Virus record (IMG/VR): IMGVR_UViG_3300018428_000136
Location: 1 to 27,324 of that record
Source of the DNA: a virus
Length of the DNA stretch: 27,324 nucleotides
Reading direction: 5' to 3' (one strand)
How positions within the stretch are numbered: the stretch's first letter is position 1; each line of letters opens with the position of its first letter. The notes under the pieces are model-generated. The model did no database searches. It was not told the origin of the DNA and saw only the letters and a program-made list of their open reading frames with translations. A program made the translations under genes and the position numbers. This document shows, in pieces, positions 21,631 to 27,324 of the stretch.

Positions 21631-23646
21631 CTACTCTTTGTATTGTTGCATGATCATTTCTTCCATGATCTTGTCTTGTGCCATATTATAAAGCACAGAT
21701 GCAGGGTCTAGTAATTGTGGCATATCTTGATAAACTTGTGTATCTGCATACCAACTAGGCAAATCTGCGTTCTTTTGTGCTATATATTTGTTAAAATTAT
21801 CCTGATCTGCTAGGCTTTGCATTAGTGCAATTTTAGTAGTTTCGTTTATCGCACTGTACGTGTCTGCCATTGCGGCGAGGATTCTAGTTGCGATCTTCTG
21901 CTTGGCCTCTGCGATCTTCTTTTCAACGTACTCTCTTTTTTGTTCTTGTTTTGATTTAGTAGAGCCTCCTTTTCCTTTAGACTTTTCTCCGCTGGAAGAG
22001 TCTTTGTTGCTATCTCCACCTTCTTTATCTCCGGCTTCGGATTTGGTTTCTGCCCCACTGGTATTCTCTCCAGAATCAGTGTCTCCACTGTCTGACCCTT
22101 CTGATTCACTTCCACTTTCCTCCACTGGCTGTTCAGCATTTTCACTGGACTCTTGTACGTTCTCCGCCTCCACTGTTGACTCTGAGGTGCTTGAACTTTC
22201 TGTTTCGGAAACTTCCTGTGTCGATTCTGGCCCATCAGTATTTCCTTCACTAGTATTTACACTTGCTACTTCTATGTTTTCAGTTGGGCCTACATCTATT
22301 TCTATTTCTGCAACAGCATCGGCAACAGCACTATCAATCTGTGATCCAATGTCTGCTTCAATTTCTGCAACAGTAATCTCTGGCATTTCAGTTGCGCCTG
22401 TATCCATTTCGAAGTCTAAACTAATTTCTGCTATGCTTTCTACCTGAACAACACCTGTGTCTAAGTTTGTTGAACTCATTTCAACGTTAGCCGTATTAGA
22501 AGTTTCGTCTACTTCTACTGTAAATTCTAATTCTATTCCGCCACCATCTGCGTCTACTATTTCTATTTCAAATGAATCTACATCTGTGTAGTCAATTTCA
22601 ATTGGAGTAGTATCTGTTGTGGGGTCACCTATGAACACACTGGTCATTGTTTCTTCTGAAGTTTCATATACTGTTTGCTGTGTGCTTAACACTATGTTTG
22701 TGATCTGTTCAGTTATTGTTGTAACTACATCGTAGGTTAGTTTTATAAAGGGATCTGAAAATATAGGTCCATACATACCCCCATGATACCCTGCGTCAAC
22801 ACCCCATAGGACCAAGCCACCATATAAATTTTCGTAATTGTTTTCTGGTAATGTATATGTATAAGAATATGTTCGTGTACCTGAATAGGTTAATGTTTCG
22901 TATCTTGTACTTTGGGCAACATAAGTTCCCATATCGTTAGCAAATAGGTTTAATGTTACTTTGATTAGGTCCTGACAGTCCCCTGTGGTATTAGCACAGT
23001 TCGGCACAGTGGCATTTGATTGGTGTGACTCAACCGTTGCACCGAAGTTGATATCAAAGCCTGCTTGTATTTCTGCTTCGGTTAGATTCTGTGTAAGTTC
23101 CACATAACCTGAGTTTACCGAACCACCACCAAGTGAGTTGCTTCCGTAGGGTTGCCAATTTATTGTACCGCTGACATTTGAATTTGGAACATTGGCCATT
23201 GGTCCTGTACAGGCTTCACCGACCTCAAGATTGCCACTATAATTACAGGCCACATTATTTTGCTGTGGACCAACATTTACAGTACCCCTTGTGGTCCAGT
23301 TACTGTCAATATCTCCTAGTTGATTGGCAGTGGTCGTTTCAACTGTGGTTTGTGATGTAGTTGTGGTTGTTTCTGTTGTTGAAATCTGTTCTGTAACAGT
23401 TTCTGTGTAAAGTGTTGTTGTGGTTGTTTCTTCGAAGCCACCATTGAGAGCAACATCAGTACCAGTAACAGTTGACGTTAAATCCACCGCAGTTACCTGT
23501 CCACCGTTGGGTCCTGTGTCACCTACTTGATACTGTTGATCGTATGCTAAACTAGAGTAGGAATAAAAGGAAACCAAGAGCGCCAAGGCCAGTTGCCCAA
23601 GTAGTCGCTTTATTTTTCCATTCTTTTTCGTATGCTTCAAGATCAT
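21631..23646 (-). CDS. Large exported Thr/Ser/Glu-rich protein
   Basis: A 671-residue protein with a signal peptide (about residues 1-34: basic KKNGKIKRLL, then hydrophobic LALALLVSFYSYSS, cleavage after SLA). After it come a Thr-rich region (about 72-107), a beta-rich body with cysteines (about 110-330), acidic repeats (about 340-470), a Ser/Glu/Gly-rich disordered stretch (about 470-575) and a helical C-terminus (about 575-671). Homologous-looking proteins are common in T4-like marine phages, where the role is unknown; export or outer-membrane display is inferred. Its first 95 nt overlap the upstream gene out of frame. No good alternative ATG exists before residue 150, so the overlap appears real. 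Confidence 0.85.
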   Translation of the reverse strand: MILKHTKKNGKIKRLLGQLALALLVSFYSYSSLAYDQQYQVGDTGPNGGQVTAVDLTSTVTGTDVALNGGFEETTTTTLYTETVTEQISTTETTTTTSQTTVETTTANQLGDIDSNWTTRGTVNVGPQQNNVACNYSGNLEVGEACTGPMANVPNSNVSGTINWQPYGSNSLGGGSVNSGYVELTQNLTEAEIQAGFDINFGATVESHQSNATVPNCANTTGDCQDLIKVTLNLFANDMGTYVAQSTRYETLTYSGTRTYSYTYTLPENNYENLYGGLVLWGVDAGYHGGMYGPIFSDPFIKLTYDVVTTITEQITNIVLSTQQTVYETSEETMTSVFIGDPTTDTTPIEIDYTDVDSFEIEIVDADGGGIELEFTVEVDETSNTANVEMSSTNLDTGVVQVESIAEISLDFEMDTGATEMPEITVAEIEADIGSQIDSAVADAVAEIEIDVGPTENIEVASVNTSEGNTDGPESTQEVSETESSSTSESTVEAENVQESSENAEQPVEESGSESEGSDSGDTDSGENTSGAETKSEAGDKEGGDSNKDSSSGEKSKGKGGSTKSKQEQKREYVEKKIAEAKQKIATRILAAMADTYSAINETTKIALMQSLADQDNFNKYIAQKNADLPSWYADTQVYQDMPQLLDPASVLYNMAQDKIMEEMIMQQYKE

Positions 23647-24103
23647 TTTCTTTTAACCATTTCTCATAGTCAGGACGTTTCTCTGGATTTTCTGCCCAAG
23701 CCTTAGCCGCCTCAATACCAATTTTACCTTTGTACGGACAAGGTGTTCCTGCCATTTCCATTGCTTCAAATACTCGTGCATCTTGGCATAATAAGGATAC
23801 TGCGGCAACCTTCATACCCATACCATATAATGATCTGGATAATTTTAATCTTTCACAGTTTAGATCTCGTATAGTTGTTCCACCTGCAATACCAAATACC
23901 TGTGTTTGTACTGCGGCACTGGTTCCTGTTGAACACACATCCTGATTGTTAATCATTACGTTAGGAGCAGAGGCAGTTGGTGGTGTTTTATCAACCGTAG
24001 TTGTTCCTGTAACAGTTGAAGTTACAGTGTTTGTTTCAGCGAATGCGGTTTCAACCATAAAAATGCTAAGAGCCGCTATCAGAATGATCTTCAATTCTCT
24101 CAT
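23552..24103 (-). CDS. Exported protein with C-terminal membrane segment, 183 aa
   Basis: Signal peptide MRELKIILIAALSIFMVETAFA (cleavage after AFA, residue 22), a short Thr-rich spacer (TVTSTVTGTTTVDKTPPTAS), a conserved-looking core with cysteines (NNQDVCSTG, LNCERLKLS, SLLCQDARVF, TPCPYKGK), and a C-terminal hydrophobic segment (about 166-183, WATGLGALGFLLFLL). I recall this Cys-containing layout in T4-like cyanophages and other marine phages. It likely anchors in the envelope after export. The last 95 nt are shared, in another frame, with the start of the next gene. Confidence 0.85.
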   Translation of the reverse strand: MRELKIILIAALSIFMVETAFAETNTVTSTVTGTTTVDKTPPTASAPNVMINNQDVCSTGTSAAVQTQVFGIAGGTTIRDLNCERLKLSRSLYGMGMKVAAVSLLCQDARVFEAMEMAGTPCPYKGKIGIEAAKAWAENPEKRPDYEKWLKENDLEAYEKEWKNKATTWATGLGALGFLLFLL

Positions 24104-24138
24104 ATTTCTTTACCCTTGCTCGATTAGTTAACTACAGA

Positions 24139-24146
24139 TATTTATC
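24139..24146 (-). promoter_or_regulatory. T4-like late promoter motif
   Basis: GATAAATA on the minus strand, 36 nt before the ATG of the 183-aa exported protein, in the 145-nt divergent gap. Good geometry for a late promoter. Confidence 0.5.
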
Positions 24147-24151
24147 ATTTA

Positions 24152-24169
24152 GTGTAAAAATATTTACAC
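24152..24169. promoter_or_regulatory. Operator-like inverted repeat in divergent intergenic region
   Basis: GTGTAAA-AATA-TTTACAC: perfect 7-bp arms around 4 bp, between the two divergent late motifs at 24139-24146 (minus) and 24214-24221 (plus). A site for a dimeric regulator, perhaps the Fis-like protein encoded nearby. Confidence 0.5.
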
Positions 24170-24213
24170 CAATGTATTATATTGTCCACTTAAGGTGTGC
24201 ATTCTAGTTTTTT

Positions 24214-24221
24214 AATAAATA
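24214..24221 (+). promoter_or_regulatory. T4-like late promoter motif for the plus-strand island
   Basis: AATAAATA, 27 nt before the ATG of the 82-aa gene, followed by a strong Shine-Dalgarno (TAGGAGAGAG). Good geometry. Confidence 0.5.
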
Positions 24222-24248
24222 ATATACGTACATAATAGGAGAGAGTAA

Positions 24249-24497
24249 ATGTTAAAAACTTTATTGGTGGTGCTGATGCTAGGCGCAGGACCTAACGGTG
24301 AAAGAGACTTGTTTATCTTTACTGAACCCGAATTCGAAAGCATTGAAAAATGTCAAGTATGGGCACGGGAAAATCCAGAATCTATAATCGTAAATGTTCA
24401 GCGAAACTATGGCACTAGACCAATCGAGATGGTTTACTGTGTTCCTGAAAGAAATATGCCTAATTACCTACCTAGAGGAGAAGCAATACAGATATGA
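24249..24497 (+). CDS. Small exported or membrane-associated protein, 82 aa
   Basis: An 82-residue protein with a short hydrophobic N-terminus (MLKTLLVVLMLGAG), then FTEPEFESIEKCQVWARENP and MVYCVPERN, giving two cysteines (about C35 and C67) that could pair. Shine-Dalgarno TAGGAGAGAG is strong. The stop overlaps the next gene start (ATGA, 4 nt). Similar small proteins are seen in T4-like marine phages. Function unknown. Confidence 0.75.
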   Translation: MLKTLLVVLMLGAGPNGERDLFIFTEPEFESIEKCQVWARENPESIIVNVQRNYGTRPIEMVYCVPERNMPNYLPRGEAIQI

Positions 24498-24748
24498 AAC
24501 ATATAGATACTGATCAAAATTTCAAAGAACAGACAGAATTTTTCGACTTTTTTGATACCCTATGGTTTGACCAACAATTCAAAGATGAATCTTTGCCTTC
24601 AGAAGTAGAAAGTCTTGAAAAAACAAGAATACATAATGCGTTAGAAACTGCTAATGGCAATCGAACCCATGCCGCAAAAATACTAGGCATTGGAAGAACT
24701 AACTTAATTGCTAAGATTAAGAAATATAATATCTTATACGTATACTAG
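24494..24748 (+). CDS. Fis-type helix-turn-helix DNA-binding protein
   Basis: An 84-residue protein. The C-terminal half (about 41-80) matches the HTH_8/Fis domain of NtrC-family regulators: LEKTRIHNALETANGNRT, then AAKILGIGRTNLIAKIKKY. The N-terminal 40 residues are acidic and aromatic (FFDFFDTLWFDQQF) and may contact another protein. It is a likely transcription regulator. It is coupled to the upstream gene by a 4-nt overlap and lies near the inverted repeat at 24152-24169, a candidate target. It ends overlapping the subtilase gene by 4 nt tail to tail. Confidence 0.88.
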   Translation: MKHIDTDQNFKEQTEFFDFFDTLWFDQQFKDESLPSEVESLEKTRIHNALETANGNRTHAAKILGIGRTNLIAKIKKYNILYVY

Positions 24749-26406
24749 TTCTTTTTAAATTTAAGTCCAACACCTGTCATTTTTACGGTGCTTTTTGTAA
24801 AGGCTTCTTTATTGTTTAGCCTTCTAATATGTTTGTTCCAATAAGGAATGTAAAGTATTCTTCTATCAGGGTCAGCACAATTATAACTGTTTCTATAATC
24901 AGTCTGAGATGTGTAATATAATAAACCTCTAGTTGCTTGTTCTTCCAACCATTCTCTGCCCTGCTGTGGTGTTGCACCTGGATTAGTTTGTAAGTAACAA
25001 GCCAACGCTCCACACACTTGTGGTGATGCCATGCTAGTTCCACTTATAACTAAACTTCCATATGTATTTCCACTGTTTCCACTATAACCATAGGTGTAAG
25101 TATTTCCAAAAGATGCTTCTTGAAATCCTGCACTAATAATTCTAGTGCCGGCCGCCCATATAGTAACTCCTGGACCACATTCAGAACTGTCTGCTTTTGT
25201 TTCTTCAGTAGAACTTGCACCTCCGCCACCGTTGGCGTTGTTAATGTTTCCAACTGTGATGGCATTAGATAAAGTGCCACCCAATCCACCTCTATGATAA
25301 AAGTATGAAAAAGGTGAAGTTGTTTGGTTATTGTAATCTTGATCTCCTATAGCGGCTATATAACTCTGGTAGTTTCCTGCAGAAGTAACAAAATGCACTC
25401 CTTCATCTTGCATATCTTCGATTTCAGTTTCGTATATAGGATTGCTGTAAGGATGAACAAATTGACCAAAGTCTGATCTATATCTTCCCACAAAGCCATA
25501 TATGTTGCCACCAACAGTTTGATTAGTGTAATTTGTTCCTCTATAATTAAGATTCCATGTAGTGCTAGATTGACCCATACCAAACAAACTACCCCAACTT
25601 GCATTTACTACTGTTGGTCTTTTAAACCCTGTTTCAGGATCTACTGGTTTATTTTTATGCCATAATCTAATTAGATCAAAAGAACTAGTACTTGCACTAG
25701 GACTAATTGCACCACTGTCTAAAGTTTTCATACTGTAAAGATGAGCACCTTTGGCCCAACCGTGGTATAGTCCACCTGCTGTTCCCATTACGTGAGCACC
25801 ATGACCTGATGTTACGTCATAGAAATTAGTGGGCATTGTTCCTGAAACGCCTGCACCTGCATACCAATCTATCTGTTGAAATCTTGATGTGCTACCATCT
25901 TCTGATAGCCATTCAGGATGTCCAGTTTCACTGCCGTCATCTGATATTACAATATCAACACCTGTGCCATCTATTGCACTTCTGTGGTTTGTAGTTACAG
26001 TACCACCTGCTCCATTCCAAGGATCAAGTCTGCGAGTGTGACGCATGAATCCCCAATTCAAATCTGTGCCACTGTCTACAGTTTTATCAAAGTCACCTTG
26101 ACCTAAATCATAATCAAGTGTGTCAAATATATTAGTATCTCTCTGGTCACCACGCTGTTCCAAAGGCACAGCCTCGCGTTCTTCTTTGGTAAGTTCAACG
26201 CCTTTTACTCTAGGATCTTGTCTTAGTTTTTCTGCTTCTTCGGCAGTAAGGGCATAGTGAGTAATTCTTTTGCTGTTTGTTCTCGCATCTGCAACATCTA
26301 CACTTCTGTTTGGAATAGTGCTACTGCCACTGCTTCTTCTTAATTCAGCATCTACATCTGCTACGTGGTCTTGTTCAACTGCTACCTGATATTGTTTTTC
26401 AGACAT
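24745..26406 (-). CDS. Subtilisin-like serine protease (peptidase S8)
   Basis: A 553-residue protease with the full S8 triad: Asp in VDIVISDDGSETGHPE (D156 or D157), His in GHGAHVMGTAGG (H202) and Ser in GTSMASPQVCGAL (S458), with the oxyanion Asn in VTSAGNY (N345). The N-terminal 90 residues contain an inhibitor-like domain (HYALTAEEAEKLRQDPRVKGVE), typical of a subtilase propeptide, and there is no signal peptide. The Shine-Dalgarno AGGAG lies before the ATG. It sits between tail-type genes, so a virion-borne protease that processes tail proteins or attacks host surface proteins is reasonable; neither is proved. Confidence 0.94.
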   Translation of the reverse strand: MSEKQYQVAVEQDHVADVDAELRRSSGSSTIPNRSVDVADARTNSKRITHYALTAEEAEKLRQDPRVKGVELTKEEREAVPLEQRGDQRDTNIFDTLDYDLGQGDFDKTVDSGTDLNWGFMRHTRRLDPWNGAGGTVTTNHRSAIDGTGVDIVISDDGSETGHPEWLSEDGSTSRFQQIDWYAGAGVSGTMPTNFYDVTSGHGAHVMGTAGGLYHGWAKGAHLYSMKTLDSGAISPSASTSSFDLIRLWHKNKPVDPETGFKRPTVVNASWGSLFGMGQSSTTWNLNYRGTNYTNQTVGGNIYGFVGRYRSDFGQFVHPYSNPIYETEIEDMQDEGVHFVTSAGNYQSYIAAIGDQDYNNQTTSPFSYFYHRGGLGGTLSNAITVGNINNANGGGGASSTEETKADSSECGPGVTIWAAGTRIISAGFQEASFGNTYTYGYSGNSGNTYGSLVISGTSMASPQVCGALACYLQTNPGATPQQGREWLEEQATRGLLYYTSQTDYRNSYNCADPDRRILYIPYWNKHIRRLNNKEAFTKSTVKMTGVGLKFKKN

Positions 26407-26414
26407 TTTATCTC

Positions 26415-26921
26415 CTAGGAAATTACAACTCTATCAGTAAATCTACGCCAGTTTGTTCCATCAAAGAAACAAGGCTGAGCACCTCCACTTTCATCTGTTG
26501 CGTATGCTATTGCACCTGCTGTTGAACCTTGCACTTGAAGTTGTGCTACTGTATAACTTTTTAAAACTATAGGTGCATCTACTACTAATTTTCCTGCTGG
26601 TTCAATATTGATATCTCCAACACTTTCTAAAGTAGGAGTACCTGATGTTGTGGCTTCAAAAGCACCAGTAACAGTTACGTCGCCTGCAAATGTAACATTG
26701 TCATTAAAGTTTAATGCTTGTCCGTTTACTGTACTTAAAGTATTACCTTCAACTTTTACAGTGTCTAAAATTATTCTGCCACTGCCATCTGGAACTAAAT
26801 TTATATCACCGTTGTTAATGCTTACAATATTATTGCCATTAACATCTAAGTCACCTGCAAGAACAGGACTTGTATCTGTGCTATCCCAACTTAAATTTAC
26901 ATTTTGTATAAAGTCTGTCAT
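26415..26921 (-). CDS. Short tail-fibre-like structural protein
   Basis: A 168-residue protein made of short beta repeats (GDLDVNGNNIVSINNGDINL, then VTFAGDVTVTGAFEA) as in phage fibre shafts, with a C-terminal tip YTVAQLQVQG, then GAIAYATDESGGAQPCFFDGTNWRRF, a common end module of phage structural proteins. It is followed after 8 nt by the subtilase gene. Probably a fibre or tail accessory protein. Confidence 0.82.
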   Translation of the reverse strand: MTDFIQNVNLSWDSTDTSPVLAGDLDVNGNNIVSINNGDINLVPDGSGRIILDTVKVEGNTLSTVNGQALNFNDNVTFAGDVTVTGAFEATTSGTPTLESVGDINIEPAGKLVVDAPIVLKSYTVAQLQVQGSTAGAIAYATDESGGAQPCFFDGTNWRRFTDRVVIS

Positions 26922-26930
26922 GTTCTATCC

Positions 26931-27324
26931 TTACGTGTTGTATAGCGGAATTTTGTATTCTGTTCCGTTAATACTAATTCTTAAATATGTTACAGGCGTT
27001 GCAGGTAGTCCACTACCTCCGCCATCACCTCCTACAGTTGTTTGTAATGTAGCACCAATTATTGTAGGATCATCAATTTGAACATTACCTGTACCATTTG
27101 CCGCAATAGTTAAAGGTTCGTTTGATCGTGTGCTTGAAATATCATTTTGAGCAATTCTAATACCTTCTGTTAAAAATACAGTTGCATCTACATTACCATT
27201 TACATCTAGTGTTGCTCCATCGAATGTAAGTTTTGCATTATCAGTAAGTACTCCTCCTGTGGTTGCAAAAGTAACCCTGCCACTTGTAAGATTTGCACTA
27301 CCTAGATTTCCTGTTGCTTCAACA
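26931..27324 (-). CDS. Tail/fibre structural protein, N-terminus outside window
   Basis: An open frame runs from the window edge to a stop at 26931-26933; 130 residues are visible. It contains repeats of the type RVTFATTGGVLTDNAKL, then LTFDGATLDVNGNVDATV, and ends in TYLRISINGTEYKIPLYNT, typical of phage structural proteins. Its upstream part and length are unknown. Confidence 0.85.
   Translation of the reverse strand, partial: VEATGNLGSANLTSGRVTFATTGGVLTDNAKLTFDGATLDVNGNVDATVFLTEGIRIAQNDISSTRSNEPLTIAANGTGNVQIDDPTIIGATLQTTVGGDGGGSGLPATPVTYLRISINGTEYKIPLYNT

Noticed and set aside
21846-22447. A 134-aa minus-strand frame and a 195-aa plus-strand frame within the Ser/Glu-rich gene
   Set aside because: Both arise from the repetitive, codon-biased disordered region of the 671-aa protein; no RBS or independent motif.
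24816-25604. Additional minus-strand frames of 75-82 residues inside the subtilase gene
   Set aside because: They are in another frame within a complete protease gene and lack start signals.
1-27324. CRISPR arrays, insertion sequences and integration sites
   Set aside because: I saw no regular spaced repeats, transposase-like protein, terminal inverted repeats or integrase.
1-27324. Rho-independent terminators at operon ends
   Set aside because: Checked gene ends and gaps by eye; no convincing GC-rich hairpin followed by a T run was found.

Overview
The window looks like part of the genome of a T4-like marine myovirus. The reasons are its AT-rich composition, tight overlapping genes, very long tail-fibre-type proteins (some with the NKxYAD/VD fibre repeat), a set of small genes of the kind carried by marine T4-like phages, TATAAATA-like late-promoter motifs, and phage tRNAs. 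The host cannot be fixed from sequence. SAR11 (Pelagibacter) or another AT-rich marine bacterium is plausible, and a picocyanobacterium is not excluded. All four tRNA genes encode their 3' CCA, which weakly favours a proteobacterial over a cyanobacterial host.

Layout. Nearly everything is on the minus strand, so it is transcribed from high to low coordinates. From the right end: a truncated tail/fibre protein (26931-27324), a short fibre-like protein, a subtilisin-like protease (24745-26406), then a small plus-strand island (24249-24748) with a secreted small protein and a Fis-type helix-turn-helix protein. Next come two exported proteins whose genes overlap out of frame (23552-24103 and 21631-23646), a membrane-anchored coiled-coil protein, and a plus-strand DUF3307 membrane protein. 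A small-gene and tRNA region follows (15974-20425). It holds tRNA-Arg(UCU), tRNA-Leu(UAA), tRNA-Trp(CCA), an odd class II-shaped tRNA with a UAU anticodon, a second ClpP-like protease, a GNAT, an FmdB-like zinc ribbon, an HExxH protein, a glycine-zipper exported protein and a structured RNA leader.

The next block (12909-15906) holds a conserved-looking protein of unknown function, a full ClpP protease and a fibre protein. The most distinctive block is 7117-12523: DUF115-like protein, QueD/PTPS-like enzyme, GT-A glycosyltransferase, two 2-oxoglutarate/Fe(II) oxygenases, a eukaryote-type phosphomannomutase, UV-damage endonuclease and Cu/Zn superoxide dismutase. I read it as a sugar/oxidation modification module (virion glycan or modified base) followed by a DNA-damage and oxidative-stress module. 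The left end is an A-type Fe-S carrier and a tail protein of at least 2090 residues that runs off the window.

Regulation. Seven near-consensus sigma-70 promoters (TTGACA-like, 16-17 bp spacer, TATAAT-like) lie in front of the tRNA genes and several operons. T4-like late motifs lie in front of several structural, exported or protease genes. One promoter carries both. Two 18-bp inverted repeats sit at promoters and look like operators.
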